Shown: positions 17,539 through 26,441 of the stretch, one piece after another | Numbering within the stretch: the first letter of the stretch is position 1 | Layout: each line of letters starts with the position of its first letter | Assembly (NCBI GenBank): GCA_910576815.1 | Contig: CAJTKA010000003.1 | Location: forward strand, 62,001 to 126,000 | DNA: 64,000 bases | DNA from: an uncultured Lachnospiraceae bacterium | GTDB lineage: Bacteria; Bacillota; Clostridia; Lachnospirales; Lachnospiraceae | Direction: 5' to 3' | Notes under the pieces: generated by a model | What the model saw: only the letters and a program-made list of their open reading frames with translations | Told to the model about the DNA's origin: nothing | The model's database searches: none | Position numbers and translations under genes: made by a program

Positions 17539-19293
17539 ATGCTTAGAATCCTCAAAAAAATGAACCTTCTGCTGGATCGCAGGCAGAAGCGTACCATGTT
17601 AGTCCTCATTGTGATGATGCTGGTGGGCGGCGTTTTGGAAAGCCTTGGCATTTCCATGCTCGTGCCCATTGTTACGGTGGTCTTGGACCCTTCCAAGATC
17701 GGAGAAAGCGCGATCCTCTCTGCGCTTTATGACGGATTTGGGATGGAGAGCAGTGCGCAGTTTGCCGTCTTTCTCCTGCTTGCCTTTGTGGGAATGACGG
17801 TGATCAAAAACATTTATCTGTTCTTTCAGCAGAAGCTTCAGCTGAAATTTGTCTACACTAACCAGTTTGCTACGTCAAGGCGCATGATGATCAATTTCAT
17901 GAAGCGACCTTATGAATATTACTTAAACGCAGACACGTCCGTGATTCAACGAAATATCACTTCTGATGTCAACAATATGTACGGGTTGATTCTAAGCTGC
18001 CTGCAGCTTTTTTCTGAGTGTATCGTCTTTGTTTGTCTGGTCGTGGCGTTATTCCTTTATTCGGATGCCATGATGATCATGGCGATGGCAGTCCTCATGA
18101 TTTTGCTTCTCCTTGTAATCAAAAAAGTCCTAAAACCCATTATGATACGGGCGGGACAGGAGAATCAGGAGTTTTACAGCGGGCTTTACAAATGGATCGA
18201 GCAGTCCGTCATGGGCATCAAGGAGATCAAGATCGGCTGTAAGGAAAATTATTTTATCAATGAGTACGCAAAATGCGGCGCGGGCTATGTGAATGCCGTG
18301 CAGAAATATAATCTGTTCAACGCGACGCCAAGGCTTTTGATCGAGACGGTATGTATCACAGGCATGGTAGGGTATTTTGTGCTGACGATAGGGCAGGGAA
18401 CGGAACTTTCTGAGCTGCTTCCCCAGCTTACGGCGCTCGCGGCGGCTGCGATGCGGCTTCTGCCCAGCGTCAACCGCATCAACAATTACCAGACTTCGAT
18501 CTCCTACTTTGAACCTTTTTTCATGGGCGTGAGCGACAACTTGCAGGAGGAGATCCATGACGGGAAGATGACCTACGACGCAGAGGTCTATCGAAAAAAA
18601 CAGGCGATTGAGAAGCTTCCGCTGCAAGAGAATATCCGACTGGAAGATATTACTTACAAGTATCCGAACACAGAGAAACTGATTTTCGATCATGCGGGGA
18701 TGGAGATCCCCATCGGCTCATCCGTGGGGATCGTGGGCGTTACGGGATCGGGAAAGACCACCATTGTGGATGTGCTGTTAGGACTTTTAAAGATGGAGAG
18801 CGGCAGGATCCTGGCCGACGGTGTGGATGTGAGCGGGCATTACGAGGCGTGGCTGAAAAACATCGGCTATATTCCCCAGACCATCTTTATGATAGACGAC
18901 TCCATCCGCAAAAATGTGGCCTTCGGCGTGCCGGAGGAGGAAATCGACGAAAAGAAGGTCTGGAGGGCGCTCGAGGAGGCGGCGCTGGATGATTTTGTGC
19001 GTTCTCTCCCCGAAGGTCTGGAGACAGGGATCGGCGAGCGCGGCATCCGCATTTCCGGTGGGCAGAGACAGCGGATCAGCATTGCCAGGGCTTTGTATGA
19101 AGATCCCGAAGTGCTGGTGCTCGACGAGGCGACGTCGGCGCTTGACAATGATACCGAGGCGGCCATCATGGATTCCATCAACAGGCTGCATGGTAAAAAA
19201 ACACTTGTTATTATTGCGCACAGGTTACAGACGATCGAGAAGTGCGATATAGTGTATCGTGTAGTAGATGGCAAAATCACACGAGAAAGGTAG
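17539..19293 (+). CDS. ABC exporter with fused permease and ATPase, PglK/MsbA-like flippase
   Basis: 584 residues. The N-terminal half has six membrane helices, and the C-terminal half is an ATPase with Walker A GVTGSGKTT (about residue 400), the Q-loop IPQTIF, signature ISGGQRQR, Walker B VLVLDEATS and the switch histidine in IIAHR. All catalytic motifs are intact. Half-transporters of this kind act as homodimers and flip lipid-linked glycans or lipids from the inner to the outer leaflet. In this cluster, with PglC-, PglF- and PglA-like enzymes, a PglK-like oligosaccharide flippase role is likely. GGAG lies 7 nt before the ATG and the gene has its own promoter. Confidence 0.85.
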   Translation: MLRILKKMNLLLDRRQKRTMLVLIVMMLVGGVLESLGISMLVPIVTVVLDPSKIGESAILSALYDGFGMESSAQFAVFLLLAFVGMTVIKNIYLFFQQKLQLKFVYTNQFATSRRMMINFMKRPYEYYLNADTSVIQRNITSDVNNMYGLILSCLQLFSECIVFVCLVVALFLYSDAMMIMAMAVLMILLLLVIKKVLKPIMIRAGQENQEFYSGLYKWIEQSVMGIKEIKIGCKENYFINEYAKCGAGYVNAVQKYNLFNATPRLLIETVCITGMVGYFVLTIGQGTELSELLPQLTALAAAAMRLLPSVNRINNYQTSISYFEPFFMGVSDNLQEEIHDGKMTYDAEVYRKKQAIEKLPLQENIRLEDITYKYPNTEKLIFDHAGMEIPIGSSVGIVGVTGSGKTTIVDVLLGLLKMESGRILADGVDVSGHYEAWLKNIGYIPQTIFMIDDSIRKNVAFGVPEEEIDEKKVWRALEEAALDDFVRSLPEGLETGIGERGIRISGGQRQRISIARALYEDPEVLVLDEATSALDNDTEAAIMDSINRLHGKKTLVIIAHRLQTIEKCDIVYRVVDGKITRER

Positions 19294-19358
19294 TGTGAGA
19301 AGTATTTCCAGTCACTTGCAGCAGAGGCTGCTTCGCGAAGAATTGCTATGTCTCACAC
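19293..19358. repeat. Hairpin element abutting the ABC gene stop codon
   Basis: Outer arms GTGTGAGA (19293-19300) and TCTCACAC (19351-19358) enclose an inner hairpin GCAGC-AGAG-GCTGC (19318-19331) followed by TTCGCGAAGAA. The outer arm begins at the last base of the stop codon. The inner part matches the element at the right end of the window at 21 of 25 positions, with one compensatory pair change. Confidence 0.65.
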
Positions 19359-19381
19359 AGGATACTGAATGGAGGAATGGT

Positions 19382-19834
19382 ATGAAAAAATTATGGGATT
19401 TCGGCTGGGGACTTTATAAGAGACACGAGGAAGGTTTCAACTATCTGATCTTCGGTTTTTTGGCGTTTGTCCTGAATTACATTTTATATTTTGTGTTTGC
19501 GGACGCGCTGTCGATGCACTACATGGTGGCTACGGTGCTCTCCTGGGTGCTGACGGTGGTGTTTGCTTACTGGACGAATCGCACCTTTGTCTTTAAGAGC
19601 CGGAATAAGGATGTTTCTTCCATGATGAAGGAATTTATTTCCTTTATTGGCGCGCGGGTGGCGACAGAGGTGTTGGAGATCGTGCTGATGTATGTGATGG
19701 TGGATTTGGTGACCGTCAACGATAAGATTTCCAAGCTGGTGTGTCAGACGATCGTAATTTTGGCAAACTATGTGCTCAGTAAAATCTGGATTTTTAAGGA
19801 CAAGGCTCAAGAGGGAGAAGGGAATGAGCAATAA
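19382..19834 (+). CDS. GtrA family membrane protein
   Basis: A 150-residue protein with four membrane helices and the GtrA pattern: FNYLIFGFLAFVLNY at the start, then YWTNRTFVFKS after helix two. GtrA-like proteins are thought to help flip polyprenyl-phosphate-linked sugars made by a GtrB-type transferase. A GtrB-like GT2 is encoded at 28952-29893 rather than next door. GGAGG lies 6 nt before the ATG at 19382. An open frame runs further upstream through the hairpin element, but that extension has no ribosome site. The end overlaps the next gene by 11 bp. Confidence 0.87.
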   Translation: MKKLWDFGWGLYKRHEEGFNYLIFGFLAFVLNYILYFVFADALSMHYMVATVLSWVLTVVFAYWTNRTFVFKSRNKDVSSMMKEFISFIGARVATEVLEIVLMYVMVDLVTVNDKISKLVCQTIVILANYVLSKIWIFKDKAQEGEGNEQ

Positions 19835-20882
19835 GAGGCAGGCAAACTTTGAATTGCTGCGTATTGTGGCGATGTTTATGATCATCTCCCTTCACTATCT
19901 GGTGAAGGGCGGGGCGGCCACGCCGTTTCCCTTTGCGGCAAAGGAACATCCGGCGGGCGTTTTGGCCTGGCTGATCGAATCTTTCTGTATTGTGGCGGTA
20001 AACTGTTATGTGCTCATCAGCGGTTATTTTTGCGTGGAATCTGCGTGGAAGCCGGGGCGGGTGGTCTCCCTGCTTGGTCAGGTTCTTTTTTATTCGCTGC
20101 TGATTCCGGTGATACTGCTATTGACGGGGGTGGTTTCCGCAGGAGACCTTAATGTTTACGACTGGACCGGATTTGTGCTGCCTTTTGGGACCGAGCATTA
20201 TTGGTTTGCCACGGCTTATTTGGTACTGTATCTGTTTGCGCCCTTTCTGGCGGCAGGCATCCAAAAGTTACAAAAACGGGAATTGCAGATATTGCTGGCA
20301 TTGCTGTTAGCATTTTTCTCTTTGGAAAAGACGATCGTGCCCGTTTCTATGGCGACGGATCGCTACGGCTATGATTTTGGGTGGTTTCTCTGCCTGTTTG
20401 TGGTTGCGGGTTATATCAGGCTGTATGGGATTTCCTGGCTGGAAAAGTGCGCAAATGCGGTGGGGCTCTATGCGATCTCCTGTCTGGGAATCTGGATACT
20501 TTCCCTGTTCGCCAATACGCTTGGCGCACAGATGGATGCCTTGACATATTATGCGGATATGCCCTATACCTACAATCATCTGCTCTGCCTGACGGGAGCG
20601 GTTTCCCTGTTTTATGTTTTTAAGAATCTATCCCTTCGGGAAGGCCGCGCGGTGGATGTGATTCGTCTGCTGGCGCCCTGTACGTTCGGAGTTTACCTTC
20701 TGCATGAACATATTCTCGTGCGCTATCAGTGGCTGGAGTGGCTGTATGCGGATCAGGTTAAGGAGAGTTTTCTGTTTGTGCCGCATATGATCGGCTGTGT
20801 GCTGCTTGTCTATGTGGTCGGGACAGCGGTCGATATGACGAGAGCGTGGGTGTTTGGGCGGATAAAGAAGCATCAACGATAA
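19824..20882 (+). CDS. Acyltransferase family 3 (OafA-like) membrane protein
   Basis: A 352-residue protein with about ten membrane helices. The N-terminus, NFELLRIVAMFMIISLHY, has the conserved arginine and the membrane-embedded histidine typical of acyltransferase-3 proteins that O-acetylate surface polysaccharides. A later TFGVYLLHEH segment is the usual C-terminal motif. It starts inside the end of gtrA with a GGGAGAAGGGA site just upstream, so the two are translationally coupled. The likely role is acylation of a sugar hydroxyl in the glycan. The donor is probably acetyl-CoA, but this is not shown by the sequence. Confidence 0.85.
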   Translation: MSNKRQANFELLRIVAMFMIISLHYLVKGGAATPFPFAAKEHPAGVLAWLIESFCIVAVNCYVLISGYFCVESAWKPGRVVSLLGQVLFYSLLIPVILLLTGVVSAGDLNVYDWTGFVLPFGTEHYWFATAYLVLYLFAPFLAAGIQKLQKRELQILLALLLAFFSLEKTIVPVSMATDRYGYDFGWFLCLFVVAGYIRLYGISWLEKCANAVGLYAISCLGIWILSLFANTLGAQMDALTYYADMPYTYNHLLCLTGAVSLFYVFKNLSLREGRAVDVIRLLAPCTFGVYLLHEHILVRYQWLEWLYADQVKESFLFVPHMIGCVLLVYVVGTAVDMTRAWVFGRIKKHQR

Positions 20883-20935
20883 GCTGTGATAGTGGACAAA
20901 AAGGCTTTAATGCAGTGAGGGGAGGACTGTAAAGC

Positions 20936-21553
20936 ATGAATGATAAGCTGTTGGAATGGGCAGTCAGAATACAGGGGATCGCGCAGGCAGGACTTACCTA
21001 CGGACGGGATGCTTACGATAAAGAGCGGTATGAGCAGCTGCGTGCCATTGCGGCGGAAATGGTGGTGGAGAAAGCGGAGATCTCCGTGGAGAAGGTCAAA
21101 GATCTTTTCTGCAATGAAGAAGGGTATCAGACGCCCAAGGTTGACACCAGAGGGGCGGTTTTTCGGGAAGGAAAGATTTTGCTGGTGCATGAAAACAACG
21201 GGACCTGGTCGCTTCCGGGCGGCTGGTGTGACGTGGATCAGTCCGTTGCGTCCAATGTGATCAAGGAAGTGAAGGAAGAAACCGGACTTACCGTACTGGC
21301 GGAAAAGCTGATCGCCGTGCAGGATTGGAGAAAACATAACGTCTGTAATTATATTTATGGCGTAGTCAAAGTATTTATTCTTTGTCAGGAAGTTGGCGGA
21401 GCGTTTGCGGAGAATATCGAGACCACAGGCATACAGTATTTTGGGCGGAACGAACTGCCTGACCGATTGGCGGTTGAAAAAACGACGGCGGAGCAGATTT
21501 TGCTGTGCTTTGATGCTTATGAGGATCAAAATTGGCAAACGCGCTTCGACTAG
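20936..21553 (+). CDS. NUDIX hydrolase with Nudix_N domain
   Basis: 205 residues. An N-terminal helical region of about 65 residues (WAVRIQGIAQAGLTYG...DAYDKERYEQLR) matches the Nudix_N domain. The NUDIX fold follows, with LPGGWCDVDQSV and KEVKEETGL. The usual first glutamate of the Nudix box is replaced in GGWCDVDQ, which is normal for this subfamily, while the metal-binding EE pair is kept. Members hydrolyse nucleoside diphosphates linked to other groups, such as ADP-ribose or CDP-alcohols. The substrate here is unknown. GGGAGG lies 10 nt before the ATG. Confidence 0.88.
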   Translation: MNDKLLEWAVRIQGIAQAGLTYGRDAYDKERYEQLRAIAAEMVVEKAEISVEKVKDLFCNEEGYQTPKVDTRGAVFREGKILLVHENNGTWSLPGGWCDVDQSVASNVIKEVKEETGLTVLAEKLIAVQDWRKHNVCNYIYGVVKVFILCQEVGGAFAENIETTGIQYFGRNELPDRLAVEKTTAEQILLCFDAYEDQNWQTRFD

Positions 21554-21576
21554 CAGGCAGAAAGCGGAAGATGGCT

Positions 21577-23688
21577 ATGGGTATTTACAATAAATATAAA
21601 AACAGCATAGAGAACTTTTTATTTCCCGTGTTGCTATTCCTCTATCCCTTCATTGGGGTCTGCCAAGGGCTTGATTTGGAGGATGCAACCTACTCGCTGG
21701 CAAACTTTCAGTATTTCGGGCAGATGGATGGCACTTGGGCGGTGGCTACTTTTTTGTCCAATGTCTGGGGAAATCTGCTCATGCACCTGCCTTTTGGTGG
21801 GACGCTGATTGGAATGAATTGTTATACGGTGCTCGTGCAGTCGGCGATGGCGCTCATGGTCTATCTGACGTTTCGAGGAAGGATGGCGGCGCCGCTTTTG
21901 TTTGTGGGAGAACTGATTGCGCTGGGGCTGTGCTGGGCGCCCTCTGTTGTCCTGTATCATAATTTGACTTATTTTTTCATGACGGCGGGTATCCTGTTTT
22001 TGTATGTCGGCCTGACGGCAGAAGGGACAAAGACGCCCCTCTCGCGTGGCAGATATCAGGGATGGAGCCATGGAAAGGATGCAGGAGCGGATTTCCGTAA
22101 AAAGCAGCGCCTGTATTTTGTGGCGGCGGGACTGTGTCTGGGCGTGAATGTGGCGGTGCGGATGCCGAACGTGGTACAGGCAGCGTTGATTTTAGTGGTG
22201 TGGTATGGAGTCGTGCTTTGTAAATTAAATAGCAGATGTTATGGAAAAGGAAAGGCGAAAAAGACGGGCGACAACAAGTCAGAGACGTCAGGAAAACCGA
22301 CTGTTTTGCAGGCGGCGGTGGCTTCCACGGGCTGGTGCTTCGCCGGTTATCTTGTAGGCTTCGGGCTGCCCTTTTTCGTCATTTGTTTTCGCTACGGCGT
22401 TTCGTCCTACTTTGATATGGTGCATACACTGTTCGCCATGACGGAGCAGGCAACAGACTATAAACCGACATCTATGATAACAGGGATGTTTGGGGATTAC
22501 GGCAGAGGATTATGCTGGCTGGCGTTTGCGGCGCTGTGCATGGTGGCGGCAGGACTGGCGGCGGCGGTACGCGAGCGGCTGTACGGCAGAAATGACGACG
22601 GCGGGCATACAAACAGTGAGACAGCATTACACGTCAGAGAAACGTCCGAAAGCGGGCGTCAGGCGAAGGCGGATTCCGGTAAATGGGATGCCTATAGAAT
22701 AACGGGTGTGATAATAAAGGCGGGTTACTGCCTGCTTCTGTTGGTGCTGCTCCGCTTTTACTGGGGCAGGGGGATGTTCACCTTCCGCTATTATGAATAT
22801 ACAAGTATTTATGATCCGACGGTACTGCTGCTGCTTGTGACGATTGGTATGGCGATATACTGTCTGTTGAAAAAGGATATGGCGGCGGAGAAAAAAATCC
22901 TGGCAGCGGCGGTGCTTTTGGAGATTTTCCTCACGCCGCTTGGCAGCAATAACGCTCTCTACCCGATCATCAATAACCTTTTCCTGGCGTCGCCTTTTTT
23001 GCTGTGGGTGGCGCACGACGAAGCGGCAAGAGTTCGCAGGAACCGCAGATTCCGCGTGTTAAGCGGTTCGGCGGCAAATGCTGCAGATGGTGAAAACCGC
23101 GTTTTATTGCCTGCGTTCCTCTGGCAGATTCCGCTGGCTTTGCTGGTGACTTTTGTGCTGGTGCAGAGCATCGGTTTCCATACGAGTTTTGCCTTTAACG
23201 ACGGCGTCTTCGGGGAACCGAGGGACAGACAGGTCGTCCTTCCCGAAAAGGCAGCAGGCGTTTGGACAAATCAGGGAAAAGGCACGCTTTTGGAGGAGCT
23301 GGTGCATTTTGCCAAAGAGGAAGATCTGACGGGGCGGGAAGTAATCTGCTATGGCAATCTTCCGGGCCTTTCCTATCTGCTGGATATGCCGCCGGCTTTT
23401 TCTACGGGCTGGCCTGATCTGGCTTCCTATCGCATGGTGGAGTATCAGCGGGATATGGAAGCGTTGGAAGCGGAGACTGCGGCGGGGAAGGAACTGCCTG
23501 TCGTCATTGTCTCCACACCTGTGGCAGCTTATCTGAGCGACGACGGCGAGGCGATCGTGTGGTTTGGCGTGGATATGGAGGCTTATACGGCGGACGAAAA
23601 ATTGCAGGTATTGGGAAATTTTCTCAGAGAGCACGGATATGTGGAATGCTTCGGAAATGCGAGATACGTAGTTTATTGCGCAGAATAG
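21577..23688 (+). CDS. Large polytopic membrane protein, GT-C-like, unknown substrate
   Basis: About 703 residues with roughly a dozen membrane helices and a C-terminal soluble domain. After the first helix comes DLEDATYSLANFQYF, an acidic loop resembling the catalytic loop of GT-C glycosyltransferases, but no HPP motif is visible. Three hydrophilic stretches (about residues 150-180, 215-240 and 325-360) look like inserted cytoplasmic loops rich in Lys, Ser and Gly. I chose ATG 21577, 6 nt after GCGGAAG; ATG 21571 and TTG 21532 are possible. I do not recognise the family with certainty. Function is inferred only from topology and neighbourhood. Confidence 0.6.
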   Translation: MGIYNKYKNSIENFLFPVLLFLYPFIGVCQGLDLEDATYSLANFQYFGQMDGTWAVATFLSNVWGNLLMHLPFGGTLIGMNCYTVLVQSAMALMVYLTFRGRMAAPLLFVGELIALGLCWAPSVVLYHNLTYFFMTAGILFLYVGLTAEGTKTPLSRGRYQGWSHGKDAGADFRKKQRLYFVAAGLCLGVNVAVRMPNVVQAALILVVWYGVVLCKLNSRCYGKGKAKKTGDNKSETSGKPTVLQAAVASTGWCFAGYLVGFGLPFFVICFRYGVSSYFDMVHTLFAMTEQATDYKPTSMITGMFGDYGRGLCWLAFAALCMVAAGLAAAVRERLYGRNDDGGHTNSETALHVRETSESGRQAKADSGKWDAYRITGVIIKAGYCLLLLVLLRFYWGRGMFTFRYYEYTSIYDPTVLLLLVTIGMAIYCLLKKDMAAEKKILAAAVLLEIFLTPLGSNNALYPIINNLFLASPFLLWVAHDEAARVRRNRRFRVLSGSAANAADGENRVLLPAFLWQIPLALLVTFVLVQSIGFHTSFAFNDGVFGEPRDRQVVLPEKAAGVWTNQGKGTLLEELVHFAKEEDLTGREVICYGNLPGLSYLLDMPPAFSTGWPDLASYRMVEYQRDMEALEAETAAGKELPVVIVSTPVAAYLSDDGEAIVWFGVDMEAYTADEKLQVLGNFLREHGYVECFGNARYVVYCAE

Positions 23689-23713
23689 GGCGTTTGCGGA
23701 TAATTCTAAAAAG

Positions 23714-23776
23714 TTATGTTAGCAAACATAATGTTTCAAAACATAATGTTTGCTAACATAAAAAATGTGGTAAACT
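23714..23776 (+). promoter_or_regulatory. Long palindromic operator overlapping the ATPase promoter
   Basis: A 22-bp inverted repeat with one mismatch (23714-23735 and 23740-23761, 4-nt loop) contains two copies of an ACATAATGTTT block and outer GTTAGCAAAC/GTTTGCTAAC arms. The right arm covers the likely -35 (TTTGCT, 23749-23754). The -10 is TAAACT at 23771-23776 with TGG before it, 16 bp away. A repressor dimer or tetramer bound here would block RNA polymerase. Confidence 0.7.
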
Positions 23777-23797
23777 GTATATAAGGAGGGATTTCTT

Positions 23798-25177
23798 ATG
23801 GCACAGTTTGTCGACCGCGAGTTAGAGATCGCCACATTAGAAAAAGAATACGCAAAAAAGGAAGCTTCTCTGGTCATCGTCTACGGCAGGCGGCGGGTCG
23901 GGAAGACCACGCTTTTGTCGGAATTTATGAAGGACAAAAAGGCGATGTATTTTCTGGCAACGCAGGAGTCGGAGGCGTTGAATCGCAGCGCCTTTCAGGA
24001 AAAGGCGGCAGCGTTTACGGGAAATCCCGTTCTGGCGGAGACTTCGTTTGATAAGTGGGATAGCATCTTTCGGCTGATCGTTTCCGAAAAATGGGAAGAA
24101 AAGCCGCTTTTGATCATAGATGAATTTCAATATCTGGGAAAGACAAATCCCGCCTTTCCTTCTGTATTCCAGAGGATATGGGATGCGATTTTAATAAAAA
24201 CACCCGTTATGGTAATTCTCTGCGGGTCTCTGATTTCCATGATGGTCTCGCAGACGCTTTCTTATAGTAGTCCTCTGTATGGCAGAAGAACAGCGCAGAT
24301 TCGCCTGAAACAGATTCCATTTCGGTATTACCGGGAGTTTTGCGGGGATTTATCCAGAAGGGAGCAGATCGAGCGCTATGCGGTGACGGGCGGCGTACCG
24401 AAGTACATTGAATCCTTTACGGGCTGCGAGGATATTTTTACCGGCATAGAAAAAAATATTTTGGACCGCACGGGCTACCTATACGAGGAACCGTATTTTC
24501 TCCTGCAGCAGGAGGTAGCAGAGGTGGGAAGCTACTTTTCCATCCTGCGAGCCATTGCTTTTGGCAGAACCAAGCTGTCGGAGATCGCCTGTTTTATGGA
24601 GACGAAGGCCACGGATCTGACCAGAAATCTAAAGACTCTGATTGAGCTGGATCTGGTGCAGCGGGAAGTACCTGTCACGGAGGAAAACCCGGAAAAGAGC
24701 AAAAAGGGCCTTTATCGGATCACGGATTATTATATCCGCTTCTGGTTTACGATGATCTACCCTAACCGGGGAGATATTGAACAAGGAATTGTAACATATG
24801 TTATGGATAAAATTAGGAAACGCTTTATAACAGGCCATGCCGCGTATATTTATGGGGATGTCTGTCGGGCGGAACTTTCCGAAAAGACGGAACTGCCCTG
24901 CCATTTTTCCAAGATCGGGCGCTATTGGGATAAGAACACGGAGATCGACGTGGTGGCGCTGGCTGAGGAAGAAAGGACGATTCTGTTTGGAGAGTGCAAG
25001 TATCTGAGCGAGGCAGTGGATGCAGATGTCCTGTACCAGCTTCAGGAGAAAGCAAAGCGGGTAGCCTGGCATCGGGACGACAGGCGGGAACTGTACTGTT
25101 TGTTTTCCATTGGCGGTTTCAGCGCACGGCTTCAGGAACTGGCGGCGGCGAGAGATGATCTTTTCTTGTACGAGTGA
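23798..25177 (+). CDS. AAA-type ATPase with C-terminal DUF234/nuclease-like domain
   Basis: A 459-residue soluble protein. Walker A is GRRRVGKTT (about residue 30-38) and Walker B is LLIIDEFQYL, as in the archaeal-type ATPase_2 family. A winged-helix part follows (LSEIACFMETKATDLTRNLKTLIELDLVQRE). The C-terminal domain has EIDVVAL...LFGECKY, the D...ExK pattern of PD-(D/E)XK-like DUF234 domains. The biological role of these proteins is not settled; links to defence and mobile elements have been suggested. AAGGAGG lies just upstream, and a large palindrome overlaps the promoter. It stands alone between glycan genes, so it is likely an accessory insertion with its own control. Confidence 0.87.
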   Translation: MAQFVDRELEIATLEKEYAKKEASLVIVYGRRRVGKTTLLSEFMKDKKAMYFLATQESEALNRSAFQEKAAAFTGNPVLAETSFDKWDSIFRLIVSEKWEEKPLLIIDEFQYLGKTNPAFPSVFQRIWDAILIKTPVMVILCGSLISMMVSQTLSYSSPLYGRRTAQIRLKQIPFRYYREFCGDLSRREQIERYAVTGGVPKYIESFTGCEDIFTGIEKNILDRTGYLYEEPYFLLQQEVAEVGSYFSILRAIAFGRTKLSEIACFMETKATDLTRNLKTLIELDLVQREVPVTEENPEKSKKGLYRITDYYIRFWFTMIYPNRGDIEQGIVTYVMDKIRKRFITGHAAYIYGDVCRAELSEKTELPCHFSKIGRYWDKNTEIDVVALAEEERTILFGECKYLSEAVDADVLYQLQEKAKRVAWHRDDRRELYCLFSIGGFSARLQELAAARDDLFLYE

Positions 25178-25194
25178 GAAGATTGCGGTAAAAT
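25166..25194 (+). promoter_or_regulatory. Sigma-A promoter for the WecE-like aminotransferase
   Basis: TTGTAC at 25166-25171, a 17-bp spacer, then TAAAAT at 25189-25194. The -35 lies inside the last codons of the ATPase gene. The predicted transcript starts about 45 nt before the aminotransferase start. Confidence 0.65.
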
Positions 25195-25246
25195 AGGAGC
25201 GGTAACAAAGGAAAAGAAGCGGACAGGTTTTGGGAAAGGTAAAAAG

Positions 25247-26374
25247 ATGATAAACTTCAACGTACCCCCTTTTACGGGGAAAGAATTTGACTATATGAAG
25301 GAGGCGGTGGCGCAGGAGAAGATCTGCGGCGATGGTCCTTTTACCAGAAAGTGCAGTGATAAGATCGAGGAGCTGACGGGCACGGCGAAATGCCTGCTCA
25401 CCACTTCCTGTACCCATGCCACGGAGCTGGCGGCATTGCTTGTGGACTTAAAGGAAGGGGACGAGGTGATCCTGCCTTCTTATACCTTTGTGTCGACGGC
25501 CAATGCCTTCGTACTGCGCGGTGCGGTTCCTGTTTTTGTGGACATACGGCCAGATACCATGAACATAGACGAAAAATTGATAGAGTATGCCGTTACGGAG
25601 CGTACCAGGGTGATTGCGCCGGTGCACTATGCAGGTGTGGGCTGTGAGATGGATGCCATCATGGATATCGCGAAAAGGCATAGCCTGACGGTGGTTGAGG
25701 ATGCCGCACAGGCAATCATGGCTTCCTACAAGGGAAAGCCGCTGGGGACCTTCGGTGAATTTGGCTGTTTCAGCTTTCATGAGACAAAGAATCTGAGCAT
25801 GGGCGAGGGCGGCGCGCTGCTGATCAGAGACGAAAAGGACGTTGAGCAGGCGGAGATCTACAGGGAAAAAGGAACAGACCGCAGCAAGTATTTCAGAGGG
25901 CAGGTGGACAAATACCGCTGGCAGGATCAGGGTTCTTCCTATTTGCCAAGCGATATGAATGCGGCTTATCTGTATGCGCAGCTGGAGATGGCGGAGGAAA
26001 TTACGCGGGCGAGAATGGAGAGATGGAACCAATATCTGGAGTTGCTGACTCCTTTGGCGGAGGCAGGGAAGATAGAGTTGCCCTATATCCCGGAACATTG
26101 TACGCATAATGCGCACATGTTCTATCTTAAGACGAAGGATATGGAGGAGCGGAGCCGTTTGATCGATTTCCTGAAAGGAAAGAATATCCTCTCGGTATTC
26201 CATTATGTGCCGCTTCATTCCGCACCTGCGGGTAGGAAGTTTGGCAGATTCCACGGGGAGGACAGGTACACGACAAAGGAGAGCGAGAGATTGCTGCGCC
26301 TGCCGTTGTTTTATAAGCTGACGGCGGATCAGGTCGAATACATTGCGGAACAGGTAAAGGCGTTTTATCGTTGA
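25247..26374 (+). CDS. wecE: dTDP-4-amino-4,6-dideoxygalactose transaminase-like (WecE/RffA) aminotransferase
   Basis: A 375-residue DegT-family PLP enzyme. The N-terminus, FNVPPFTGKEFDYM, and the overall pattern match WecE/RffA, which aminates dTDP-4-keto-6-deoxyglucose at C4. The PLP lysine is K181 in SFHETKNLSMGEGG, and EDAAQA holds the ring-nitrogen aspartate. WecE keeps the HETKN form rather than the HPxK form seen in PseC. No dTDP-glucose synthesis genes are in the window, so the substrate would come from elsewhere. A GNAT acetyltransferase is encoded two genes downstream, like the WecD-WecE pairing. AAAGG lies 7 nt before the ATG. Confidence 0.85.
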   Translation: MINFNVPPFTGKEFDYMKEAVAQEKICGDGPFTRKCSDKIEELTGTAKCLLTTSCTHATELAALLVDLKEGDEVILPSYTFVSTANAFVLRGAVPVFVDIRPDTMNIDEKLIEYAVTERTRVIAPVHYAGVGCEMDAIMDIAKRHSLTVVEDAAQAIMASYKGKPLGTFGEFGCFSFHETKNLSMGEGGALLIRDEKDVEQAEIYREKGTDRSKYFRGQVDKYRWQDQGSSYLPSDMNAAYLYAQLEMAEEITRARMERWNQYLELLTPLAEAGKIELPYIPEHCTHNAHMFYLKTKDMEERSRLIDFLKGKNILSVFHYVPLHSAPAGRKFGRFHGEDRYTTKESERLLRLPLFYKLTADQVEYIAEQVKAFYR

Positions 26375-26441
26375 TATAAGGCGAATTTGCGGACTGTCTG
26401 CGGCGTCATGAGGATTTCGGGTTGCGTGCGATTCATAAAAT

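Noticed and set aside
23559..23756. Short + strand frame ending in a repeated SKHNV pattern
   Set aside because: The repeat arises from translating the operator palindrome; there is no ribosome site or conserved sequence.
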